From Pseudomaricurvus sp. HS19 (GTDB taxonomy: Bacteria > Pseudomonadota > Gammaproteobacteria > Pseudomonadales > Cellvibrionaceae), in contig NZ_WVVW01000001.1 in NCBI RefSeq assembly GCF_009857815.1, forward strand, positions 310,001-374,000: a DNA stretch of 64,000 bases, read 5' to 3'. The translations under genes were made by a program, and so were the position numbers. The notes under the pieces were generated by a model. The model was not told the origin of the DNA and did not search any database. It saw nothing but the letters and a program-made list of their open reading frames with translations. How positions within the stretch are numbered: the first letter of the stretch is position 1; every line of letters starts with the position of its first letter. This document shows, piece by piece, positions 34,667 to 42,784 of the stretch.

Positions 34667-37522
34667 TTACAGACGCTTGAGCATGTCCTGCGCTTCCGCC
34701 TTTTCCGGAAAGTCGGTTTCGCTATCCAGCAGTGCGTTGAGGATCAGCTTGCTCTCATCCTTTTTGCCCATGGCATCCAGAATCTGGGCTTTATGGAAAA
34801 AATAGGTGGGATCACCCTGGCCGGGCGTGGAGTTCCGGGTGGCTTCGTTAATAGCTTCCAGTGCCCGGTCATAGTACTCATTGTGCATCAGGACCACAGC
34901 GAAAGTATCCAGCAGTGGCGGTGAGCCCGCCTGCAGGCGGGTAGCCTTGCGCGAGTAATCCAGTGCCGTTTCCGGCTTGTCCTGCCGGTAGAGCCAGGCC
35001 AGGTTGTTCAGGGCAAGCAGGTTGTTGGGGGCGGTTTGTAGGATGCTTTCATACTGTTTTGCCGCGGCTGTCTCCCGACCTTCCTTCAGGTAAAGACCGG
35101 CAAGCAAACTTCGGCTGGGTACTTCATCCGGGTGCTTCGAGATACGTCCCTCAAGCAGCGACAGGGCCTCTTTGGGCTCAGTCTCGAACAGCAGGCTGGC
35201 GTAGGGGGCGAGGGTGACAGCGCCGGGTGCATTCTTATAGGCCTGCTCAAGGTTGTCCCGGGCTTCGCTGGATTTTCCCAGCGCTCGCTGTGCAATGCCG
35301 AGCTTCATCAACAACTGGGGATTACCCGGGTACTTGCCCAGCATGCGCTCGGCGTGTTGCTCTGCACCGCTGAAATCCTTGCGCCGGGTAAGATCGTCAA
35401 TGTAGTCAATATTAGCCAGTAGGTAATCTGGTTGAAGTTTGAGGATGCGCGAAATCAGTTTGCCCGCCGCAGCGTCCTCCTTCCTGAGTCTGAGCAGCTG
35501 CGATTTGAGGAACAGGGCATCGATGTCGTCGGCGTTGTTCCGGATCGTCAGGTCGCACAGACGCTCGGCTTCCTTACTGTCACCGGTATAGAAATAATAT
35601 TCCGCCTGTAACAGGGCTATCTCCCGGTTGTAGGTTTCGTAGACGTTGTAGTCACCCAGGGTGCGCAGGACTTTCTCCGTCTCGCGGTTTTCCAGGTAGT
35701 AGCGTGCCAGTAAATAGCGGGGATGCAGTGCTTCCGGATGATGGGTGATCGCTGTCTGCAGGTGGGAGACAAAGGCTTTCTTGTCATCCTCTCGTTCCAG
35801 TGCGGCTAATTTGAGCAGTGTTGCCAGGTCGGTTGCATCGGTCTTAAGTGCTTTTTGGTAGTAGGACTTGGCACTTGAAATATCTTTTTCAGTCAGTGCT
35901 ACCAGCGCCATATTGTGCAGGATCTTGATATTGGACGGCTCCAGTGAATGGGCTTTGGCAAAGCTCGCTTTTGCCTCAGCTGTTTGCCCGGCCTGAAGCT
36001 GGCTGACGCCGAGCAGATTGAAGGCCTGGGCGCTATCCGGGTTGTTTTGGGCAAAACTGCGGGCGGCCTCCAGGGCTTTATCAAAGGAGCGTGCGACAGA
36101 ATGATACTGAACCAGGGCCTGGACAACCGGCCAGTTGTCCGGTTTGCTGGCCAGGGCACTCTGTGCTTGCGCAAGACCTTCCTGTGCCTGCCCGCTGCGG
36201 AGCTGGGCGACAATACGGCGATATTGCAGGAATTCGGAGTCGCCTTGCAGGGTTGTCAATTTGTTTAACAGGGGCAATTCTTTATCAAACTGGCCTGAAC
36301 CGTGGTAAGCGTCGGCAAGAGTGGCAATAACCTGCAGATTCTCGGGCTCTTCCTCTATGGAGCTTTGCAATAGTTTGACTGGTTTAAGGAAGTTGCCCTG
36401 CCTCAATAACACCTGAGCGAGCAACAAACGACCCGGAAGATTCTGCTCGCCCTCCTGATAGTAGGTTTCCGCCAGGTCGAGCGCGGTATCATACTGTTTC
36501 AGCAGATAGCTATTCAGTGCCAGAAAGTAGAGGCCGGGTGTGAAATCCGCCTTCTTGGAGTAGGTCTGCAGGAACGAGTTCTGTGAATCCTCCAACCTGT
36601 TTTGGGCCATGAAGATCTGCCCCTGCAGGAAGTCAACTTCGTAGTAGTTGGGTGCCATCTTGCGGGCAAGGTTAATGTCTGCCTGGGCTTCATCCAGCTT
36701 GCCATTCCTGAGTCTCAGCGAAGCACGGCGCAGGTAATCGACTACTCCGCCATTCAGCTTAATGGCTTCACTATAGGCTTCCTCGGCTGAGTCAGGATCC
36801 TCGTTCACGTCGTGGATAACCGCCAGTCGACTCCAGGCCGGCGCGTAGGCAGGGTCCTGTTCCACCACCTCGCGTAACAATTGTTTCGCTTGCTCCCGGT
36901 CATTAACCAGGGAAAAGGCTGCGGAGGTGGTTTTGACTTCCGGGCTTTCGCCGGAGAGCTCATTGGCTTTATCCAGCAGGGTTTGTGCTTTGTCTTCATT
37001 GCCCAGCATCAATTGGGCCTGTGACTGGAAGGCGTAGGCAATGCCGAGGTTTTCGGGTGTAAGTCCGTCAACCGGGAGTTCTGATGCTTTTTCGGCTCTC
37101 CCCAGATTGACATAGACACTCAGCAGGGCAGGTAGGATGGCATCTTTGTCACCGCCATGGTTCAGGGCATACTCGAGCTCTTTTTCAGCGGCCAGCGGGT
37201 TGCCAATGGTTTGATAGAGGCGTCCTATCTGAATACGGGAAGGCAGGTGCCCGGGGGATTCCTGCAAAATGACCTTCAATTGAATGATCGCGGCATTGAG
37301 GTCTCCGCTGTCTATTGAATGCCTTGCTTCCTGATACAGAGCGTCGGGATCCTGTTCTGGCTGGCAGCCGGTAATAAGCCCTACCAGTAGCAGGGCAGCC
37401 AGCAGCTTTGAGTTTGTCGGTATTCTACGGCGCAGGAGTGGCGCTGCTTCCGTGCACGAGGGCTGCGAAGTCGAACCTGATGCAGCCACAGGCATTGAAT
37501 TGCCGCCAATACTTCCTTTCAT
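34667..37522 (-). CDS. prsT: XrtA/PEP-CTERM system TPR lipoprotein PrsT, copy 1
   Basis: A 951-residue protein. Its N-terminal ~50 residues lead to a lipobox (GLITGC), so it is probably an outer-membrane-associated lipoprotein; the cysteine is near residue 53. The rest is ~20 tetratricopeptide repeats with helical pairs such as AYKNAPGAVTLAPYASLL and LNNLAWLYRQDKPETALDYS. PrsT is a constant companion of PrsK/PrsR and XrtA and probably scaffolds export or sorting. It is convergent with the E1-nitroreductase gene. A second copy of the same length follows upstream. Confidence 0.9.
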   Translation of the reverse strand: MKGSIGGNSMPVAASGSTSQPSCTEAAPLLRRRIPTNSKLLAALLLVGLITGCQPEQDPDALYQEARHSIDSGDLNAAIIQLKVILQESPGHLPSRIQIGRLYQTIGNPLAAEKELEYALNHGGDKDAILPALLSVYVNLGRAEKASELPVDGLTPENLGIAYAFQSQAQLMLGNEDKAQTLLDKANELSGESPEVKTTSAAFSLVNDREQAKQLLREVVEQDPAYAPAWSRLAVIHDVNEDPDSAEEAYSEAIKLNGGVVDYLRRASLRLRNGKLDEAQADINLARKMAPNYYEVDFLQGQIFMAQNRLEDSQNSFLQTYSKKADFTPGLYFLALNSYLLKQYDTALDLAETYYQEGEQNLPGRLLLAQVLLRQGNFLKPVKLLQSSIEEEPENLQVIATLADAYHGSGQFDKELPLLNKLTTLQGDSEFLQYRRIVAQLRSGQAQEGLAQAQSALASKPDNWPVVQALVQYHSVARSFDKALEAARSFAQNNPDSAQAFNLLGVSQLQAGQTAEAKASFAKAHSLEPSNIKILHNMALVALTEKDISSAKSYYQKALKTDATDLATLLKLAALEREDDKKAFVSHLQTAITHHPEALHPRYLLARYYLENRETEKVLRTLGDYNVYETYNREIALLQAEYYFYTGDSKEAERLCDLTIRNNADDIDALFLKSQLLRLRKEDAAAGKLISRILKLQPDYLLANIDYIDDLTRRKDFSGAEQHAERMLGKYPGNPQLLMKLGIAQRALGKSSEARDNLEQAYKNAPGAVTLAPYASLLFETEPKEALSLLEGRISKHPDEVPSRSLLAGLYLKEGRETAAAKQYESILQTAPNNLLALNNLAWLYRQDKPETALDYSRKATRLQAGSPPLLDTFAVVLMHNEYYDRALEAINEATRNSTPGQGDPTYFFHKAQILDAMGKKDESKLILNALLDSETDFPEKAEAQDMLKRL

Positions 37523-37607
37523 TGATTTCTCCTGGATCCCTGTTTCCTGATGCTTATTCTAAATACTTATCCTGCATAAAAACTAAGTTTGGATATTTGC
37601 AGTTTTT

Positions 37608-37617
37608 ATATAGGCAG
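37608..37617 (-). promoter_or_regulatory. Conserved upstream box of prsT copy 1
   Basis: The sequence ATATAGGCAG (reading CTGCCTATAT on the gene strand, continuing into AAAAA) lies 86 bp before the start codon. The same box is 84 bp before prsT copy 2. It contains a TATATAA-like -10 element but no clear -35 box. Confidence 0.35.
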
Positions 37618-37697
37618 CCTTTTTACAGATTAGCTGCCTTTTTGGCGCGTAGATCTACTATAGATCAGCCTGGTTTCAAGAATCCAGAGGATGTGGC

Positions 37698-38072
37698 CGA
37701 CCTCGTTGGCGACCCGGTACTGACATGCATATTTGACACAGCCTGTTGGCCCCCAAGTGGTGATACCACCGGGCCGTGGTTGGGAGTGGTAGCGCCGTGC
37801 CTGGGCTTTGGCTTGAAACCCACAAGCAGGGTATGCAGTTTCAGCCAGAAATGATGCCTCTGATTTTCCCCATATGATCAGGTCGGTATCCGATTTTCTG
37901 CAAGTGAAAGCGGAGTGCTCAAGGCGTTCGAGGTCAGAAACTTCCTGTCCAACTTCCTTACAGGACGAGATCTCTCCCAGGGCGTATTTATGGGGCGGGC
38001 GGGGTATGGAAAGTACCTGCTGCACGCTCAGTCAGAAAGCCTCTCAACGATCTGATAATGCGCAGCCAGTAA
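37698..38072 (+). pseudogene. Decayed copy of the E1-nitroreductase gene (C-terminal remnants)
   Basis: Translated in shifting frames this stretch reproduces pieces of the nitroreductase half of the gene at 32484. A first block has GDPVL...ACWPPSGDTTGPW (intact: ADPVL...ARWAPSGDNTQPW). After a deletion of roughly 235 codons come WLETHKQGMQFQPEMMPLIF (intact: WLESHKLGLQFQPEMTPLIF), then after a frameshift YDQVGIRFSAS and GVFMGRAGYGK, and after another shift RSVRKPLNDLI ending in a stop at 38070-38072 (intact: RSLRKPLQDLI). It lies in the same place relative to prsT copy 2 as the intact gene does to copy 1. Confidence 0.85.
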
Positions 38073-38141
38073 CGTAAAGACAATATTGTTGTGCGGGTGA
38101 TGCTTTTCAATATCGGCGAAAGGCATCACCCGCAGATTAAG

Positions 38142-40997
38142 TTACAGGCGCTTCAGTAAAGCCTCGGCGTCGCCTTTCTCCGGAAAATCCTGATTGCTTG
38201 CCAGAAGTGCGCTCAGGATTGTTCGGCTTTCCTGCTTGTTGCCCATGGCATCCAGAATCTGGGCCTTGTGAAAGAGGAGGCTGGAATCGCCGCTGCCGGA
38301 ACCCGAGATTCGGATGGCTTCATCTATGGTTTGGAGGGCCTTTTCATTTCGCTTGTTATACATCAGTACGACTGCCAGCGTGTCGAGAAGGGCTGGAGAT
38401 TCGGCTTGCAGTCGTGTCGCTCTGCGAGCATATTCCAGTGCCTGCTCAGGCTCTTTCTGGCGGTAGAGCCACGCGAGATTATTCAGGGCCAGAAGGTTGT
38501 TCGCATCAACTTCCAGTGCTTGGATATAGTGCTTAGCCGCCTTTCTGGTTTGATCGGTCTTGAGATACAGATTGGCTAGCAACAACCGAAGCCGCAGATC
38601 CCTGGGGTTCTTGTTCAACCAGGATTCCAGAAGCTGCAGGGAAGACTCTGGCTCGGTGTCATAAAGAACGCTTGCATAGGCCCCCAGTGTCGTGGTGCTG
38701 GGGGCATTTTTGTAGGCTTGCAGCAGGCTGGATCTTGCTTCCGGCAATTGACCCTGTGCTTGTTGGATCTTGCCCAGGCGCAACAGAAGGTGAGGGTTGT
38801 TGGGGTAGGTTTTAAGTGCATTAGTTGTATAGCTCTCCGCTTCAGAAAGCTCCCCTTGCCTGGTAATTTCGTCTATGTGAGCCAGCTGAGCCAAAAGATA
38901 GTTGGGGTTAAGAATCAGAACCTCAGAAATTAGCGCATGCGCTTTCTTCGGGTTGCCTTTGGCCTGTTCAACTTGCGCTTTTAGAAATAAGGCATCGATA
39001 TCTTTACGATTTTTGTTAAGAACGAGATCTACATAACGATCGGCCTGAATAGTATCTCCGGTAGACAAGTAATAATCGGCTAACAGCAGCGCGGTTTCAC
39101 GGTTAAAGTTGTTGAATACATCAACCTGACCCAGGGTGGTCAGGACTTTGTCTGTCTGTTGCCGGTTCATATAGAAACGCGCCAGCAGGTAGCGAGGTTG
39201 ACTGGCATCGGGATGACTGGCTATGGCCAACTCCAGATGCTTCACATAGTTTTCCGGGCTGTCCATCTGTTCCTGGGCCGCCAGCAGCAAAAGTGTTTTG
39301 AGATGAGTCTTGTCTATAGCTAATGCTTGCCGATAGTAGGACTTGGCACTTTCTTTATCGTTTTCATAAAGTGCCACCAAGGCCAGGTTGTGAAGTACGC
39401 CGATGTTTCCGGGGGCAAGTTCCAGGGCTTTGGAGAAGCTTGTTTTTGCGCTGGCGTAGTGCTTTATCTGCAGTTCAGCGACCCCCAGCATATTGAACGC
39501 CTGAACACTGTCCGGATTGTGGTCGGCAAAGTCCTGGGCCTGTTGCAGTGCTTGTCCATAGGCGCCATTGACAGAATGGTACTGGATGACAGCTTTGGAG
39601 ACGTTCCAGTTCCCGGGGTTGTCTGCCAGGATACTCTTGGCTTGCGCCAGCCCTTCTTTGCCTTGTCCGCCCCTGAGTTGCGCCAGTACCCGGCGGTACT
39701 GCAGAAAGTCGACGTCCCCATTCAAGTCTGTCAGCTTGTTTAACAGCCTCAGTTCGTCATTGTACCTGCCGATACCGTGGTAGCCATCGGCGAGCGTGGC
39801 GATGATCTGAACATTGTCCGGTTCCGCCTTGAGAGTATCTTCAAGCAGTTCGATGACACGGTTAAAATCTCTGTTTCGTAGATAGAGCTGGCTGAGTAGG
39901 ATTCGGCCCGGAAGTGCCTGTTTACTTTCCTGAAAGTAAGTCTCTGCCAGATCCAGCGCTGTGTCGAATTGACCGAGTAGAAAGCTGTTCAGTGCGAGGT
40001 AGTAGAGGCCGGGGAGAAAGTCACTTTTTTTGGAGTAGGTTTGTAAAAAGTAGTTTTGTGCCTCGGCTTGCTTGTTCTGGCCGGCAAAAATCAAACCCTG
40101 CAGAAAGTCTACCTCATAGTAGTTAGGGACTGTCTTGCGAGCCATGTCCACATCTTTCTGCGCCGATTCAAAGTCGTTGTTCTTGATTCTGAGGTAGGCG
40201 CGTCGCAAGTAGGTTACGGCGTTGGGGTTTAGTTTAATGACTTCGCTGTAGGCCTCGTCAGCTTTGTCGAGGTTGTCATCGGCGTGGTAGATAGCACCAA
40301 GATTACGCCATGCATTTGCGTAGGCAGGATTTTGCTCTACCACCTCTTTCAGCAGCTGCGTTGCCCGTGTCCGGTCTTGCTCGAGGGAAAAGGTCGCGGT
40401 TGTGGTCTTGACTTCGGGGCTATTCGGCGACAGCTCGTTTGCCTTCGCCAGGATCCTTTGCGCGTCATCTCGTTGGCCAAGCAGCTCGTAAGCCTGAGCC
40501 TGAAACGCGTATGTTATAGCCAGGTCTTCGCCTGAGAGGCCTTCTACTGGCAAATTTACCGCTTTCTCAAACTTTCCCAAATTAATATACGCAGCCATTA
40601 AAGGGGGAACGATGACGCTTTTGTCGCCGTCATGCTCCAGCGCATACTCCAGTTCCTTTTGCGCTGACTGTGGGTCACCGGATGTTCGGTACAGTTTCCC
40701 GATCTGAATTCGGGAAGGTAAATGCCCGGGATACTCCTGCAGGATTACTTTCAGCTGGATAATAGCGGAGTCTACATCACCTGCATCGATGGACTGTTGG
40801 GCCTCGGAAAACATGATGTCAGGATCCCGATTTCCCTGGCAGCCACTGATTATGCAAGCCAGTAACAGTACTAGCAGGAAAAATACAGCCTTTATTTGGG
40901 CGGGGGATCGGCGGTTGCTCCAGTAAAGGGGATAAAAGCCGGGTGAATATGTTGGCTCGGTGGTGCACGTCGACTTGAAGCCGGGGCGTCCTTTCAT
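38142..40997 (-). CDS. prsT: XrtA/PEP-CTERM system TPR lipoprotein PrsT, copy 2
   Basis: A 951-residue paralogue of the neighbouring prsT, similar along its whole length (for example YYEVDFLQG, FLQTYSKK and LDLAETY are shared) but clearly diverged, so the duplication is not recent. The lipobox is IISGC near residue 53, preceded by a long hydrophobic segment (FFLLVLLLACIISG). The TPR array covers the remainder. Both copies look intact, with no internal stop or frameshift. Upstream lies the intergenic region that carries the PEP-CTERM promoter on the other strand. Confidence 0.9.
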   Translation of the reverse strand: MKGRPGFKSTCTTEPTYSPGFYPLYWSNRRSPAQIKAVFFLLVLLLACIISGCQGNRDPDIMFSEAQQSIDAGDVDSAIIQLKVILQEYPGHLPSRIQIGKLYRTSGDPQSAQKELEYALEHDGDKSVIVPPLMAAYINLGKFEKAVNLPVEGLSGEDLAITYAFQAQAYELLGQRDDAQRILAKANELSPNSPEVKTTTATFSLEQDRTRATQLLKEVVEQNPAYANAWRNLGAIYHADDNLDKADEAYSEVIKLNPNAVTYLRRAYLRIKNNDFESAQKDVDMARKTVPNYYEVDFLQGLIFAGQNKQAEAQNYFLQTYSKKSDFLPGLYYLALNSFLLGQFDTALDLAETYFQESKQALPGRILLSQLYLRNRDFNRVIELLEDTLKAEPDNVQIIATLADGYHGIGRYNDELRLLNKLTDLNGDVDFLQYRRVLAQLRGGQGKEGLAQAKSILADNPGNWNVSKAVIQYHSVNGAYGQALQQAQDFADHNPDSVQAFNMLGVAELQIKHYASAKTSFSKALELAPGNIGVLHNLALVALYENDKESAKSYYRQALAIDKTHLKTLLLLAAQEQMDSPENYVKHLELAIASHPDASQPRYLLARFYMNRQQTDKVLTTLGQVDVFNNFNRETALLLADYYLSTGDTIQADRYVDLVLNKNRKDIDALFLKAQVEQAKGNPKKAHALISEVLILNPNYLLAQLAHIDEITRQGELSEAESYTTNALKTYPNNPHLLLRLGKIQQAQGQLPEARSSLLQAYKNAPSTTTLGAYASVLYDTEPESSLQLLESWLNKNPRDLRLRLLLANLYLKTDQTRKAAKHYIQALEVDANNLLALNNLAWLYRQKEPEQALEYARRATRLQAESPALLDTLAVVLMYNKRNEKALQTIDEAIRISGSGSGDSSLLFHKAQILDAMGNKQESRTILSALLASNQDFPEKGDAEALLKRL

Positions 40998-41080
40998 TGA
41001 ATACTCCTTGATCCTGATCCTGACGATTATTGTAAGTGCGCTATCCGTATTACGCGCAGTCTATATTATGCGGAGTGATT

Positions 41081-41090
41081 ATATAGGCAG
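41081..41090 (-). promoter_or_regulatory. Conserved upstream box of prsT copy 2
   Basis: Same ATATAGGCAG box as before copy 1, here 84 bp before the start. On the gene strand it reads CTGCCTATATAATC and so includes a perfect TATAAT, making it a plausible -10 element of a vegetative promoter. Confidence 0.4.
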
Positions 41091-41194
41091 GCTATTCTCT
41101 TCGTTACCCTGTATCGCACAAGGCTACTATAAAACAGGCGCTTTTCCATGTGTTACGGGGAGACAAGTGACTGATTGCCGAAGTCAGGCCGGTC

Positions 41195-41212
41195 AATTTG
41201 AGCCGTCAAATT
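41195..41212. promoter_or_regulatory. Candidate enhancer dyad for PrsR
   Basis: AATTTGA-GCCG-TCAAATT is a perfect 7-bp inverted repeat centred about 90 bp upstream of the sigma-54-type -24 element, i.e. about 115 bp before the expected transcript start. That distance is typical for binding sites of NtrC-type activators such as PrsR; binding itself is inference. Confidence 0.5.
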
Positions 41213-41293
41213 TCTTTACATAGGGGGGCGGGGCGAGTGCCTGAAAATTGCTTTTTTTGCGTATCCATATGATAAATAAGCGAAAAATAATAT

Positions 41294-41309
41294 TGGCATG
41301 ACTATGGCA
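41294..41309 (+). promoter_or_regulatory. Sigma-54 (-24/-12) promoter of the PEP-CTERM gene
   Basis: TGGCATG-N4-TGGCA matches the consensus TGGCACG-N4-TTGCW with the invariant GG and GC dinucleotides exactly spaced. Transcription should start near 41320, giving a leader of about 190 nt before the PEP-CTERM gene. PrsR, encoded in this window, is a sigma-54-dependent activator, and such promoters upstream of PEP-CTERM genes are a known association. Confidence 0.75.
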
Positions 41310-41511
41310 TAAGTCCAAGTGAAGAATTTCCGGCTGCCTTGAAGATGGAGGCAGGGGGCTTTCAAAGGTAAATCGGCAAATACAGAGCACGCTACCATCC
41401 AGGGAGTGTTGCCAGATTTAAAGGGAAATCGAAGATATGGACGCTTTCGGCTCGGCTATCACCACAACGGATTCAGCTCACACAGAACGAACAGGGGCTA
41501 GGAGAAAAGTT

Positions 41512-42339
41512 ATGAATAAACTAATCGCATCGATGGCTTTACCGCTGTTGATGGCAACCAGCGCAATGAGTAACGCCGCGGAGGTCGTCATAGATTTCTT
41601 TGACTCCTCGGCAGCGGGATTTCCGTTCCTGCAGCTTGTGGACGATGATGACACGGATCTCGTTGGCGATTTCGTCACTGATGATGGCCCGGTTGCCACC
41701 ATCCTGGGTGGATACAGGGACGTCGAGGTAGTGTGTCTGGATGGGTGTACCTTTGACAGCGGTCCTGCGGTCGGTCTGCCAAATGGCTCTGAGAGTTCCG
41801 TGACTATTGCCGGAGGGTTGTTCAGCTTTAACAACGATTCCGGCGTGGTTGGTGAGGCGCGGATTAATTACGACGGTCTTGGCGGAGCAGGCCTTGGTGG
41901 CGTAGATCTCACCGCGGGTGGCGCTATCAATGCGCTGGTGCTTGATGTGTTCAGCTCTGATGGTGGTATTTCCAACGAGTGGTATTTCCAGATCTACGTG
42001 GAAGACCAAAGCGGCGGTTTCTCGGTCGTGACTCTTCAAGCGCTCGAGGTTATAGCACCCGGCGGGAGCTTCCCACTCTTTTACTCAATGTTTACAGACT
42101 GTGCCCTGGCTAATGTCGAATGTTCCGCTGGCGACACTATCCCTGTCGACTTGACTGATGTTGATGTGATCACCATTCTCCTCAATGTCAATAACGGTAG
42201 CGGGCTGCTGGACGACCTGGATCTGCGCCTGAGAGGCATCAGTGCCAAGGTTCCTGAGCCAGAGATGCTTTCCATCATGGGTCTTGGTCTGCTGGTTATG
42301 GGCTTGGCTGGTGGCCGTAGACGTCGCCTGAAAAAGTAA
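41512..42339 (+). CDS. PEP-CTERM sorting-signal protein (exosortase substrate)
   Basis: A 275-residue secreted protein. Residues 1-22 are a signal peptide (LIASMALPLLMATSAMSNA). The C-terminal 29 residues are a complete sorting signal: VPEP, then hydrophobic MLSIMGLGLLVMGLAGG, then RRRRLKK, the tripartite PEP-CTERM signature recognised by exosortase XrtA. The middle is acidic, Gly/Asp/Ser-rich and beta-prone, with paired cysteines, as in surface or matrix proteins. AGGAGAAAAG precedes the ATG. Expression is probably controlled by the sigma-54 promoter upstream. A terminator follows directly. Confidence 0.92.
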   Translation: MNKLIASMALPLLMATSAMSNAAEVVIDFFDSSAAGFPFLQLVDDDDTDLVGDFVTDDGPVATILGGYRDVEVVCLDGCTFDSGPAVGLPNGSESSVTIAGGLFSFNNDSGVVGEARINYDGLGGAGLGGVDLTAGGAINALVLDVFSSDGGISNEWYFQIYVEDQSGGFSVVTLQALEVIAPGGSFPLFYSMFTDCALANVECSAGDTIPVDLTDVDVITILLNVNNGSGLLDDLDLRLRGISAKVPEPEMLSIMGLGLLVMGLAGGRRRRLKK

Positions 42340-42368
42340 GCGTTTCTCCCTCCCGAGCTACACCGACG

Positions 42369-42400
42369 AATAGCCCCTTCTTGCAAGGGGCTATTTTTTT
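42369..42400 (+). terminator. Intrinsic terminator after the PEP-CTERM gene
   Basis: An 11-bp perfect stem (AATAGCCCCTT / AAGGGGCTATT) with a 5-nt loop followed by a T run. Confidence 0.93.
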
Positions 42401-42784
42401 CTATTTCAAAGCCTGAATTGGACGAGCCCGGAGCCTATTGCATCTGCAATGTGGGAACCAGCTGGTAACCGGGTTCCCCCCCTGTTCTGTGTCATGTGGA
42501 TGCTAATGTATTAAAAGGTGACAGTGTTTATGGCGCTTGATTCTTTAGTTGCAGTGGCGTGATATCAGTTGTTGATCTTTTTTAGTGCAGGCTTTCTCAA
42601 TTTTACAAACCTCTTGAATTCTGTATTTCATCAGAACAAGGAATCTGAGCGTATAATTCAAGTGTGTTCAGGTTCCGACTGACAGGTGTTTGGGGCAGGT
42701 CCCAGGCCGGCGTGATTCTGAACCACTGAGGATGTTTGGATGCAAATGGTTTTGCAACGGTATTAAAGGCGTTTGGAGCGTTGA
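42401..42784. other. Intergenic region upstream of the cNMP-binding/GNAT gene
   Basis: No gene seen. Two inverted repeats are present: ATTGCA-TC-TGCAAT at 42437-42450 and GGGAACC...GGTTCCC at 42453-42478, the second enclosing the palindrome ACCAGCTGGT. The rest is AT-rich and probably carries the promoter of the next gene. Confidence 0.5.

Noticed and set aside
37408-37854. 148-codon open frame between the two prsT genes
   Set aside because: It spans the prsT start region and part of the decayed nitroreductase copy in the wrong frame; better explained as pseudogene remnants.
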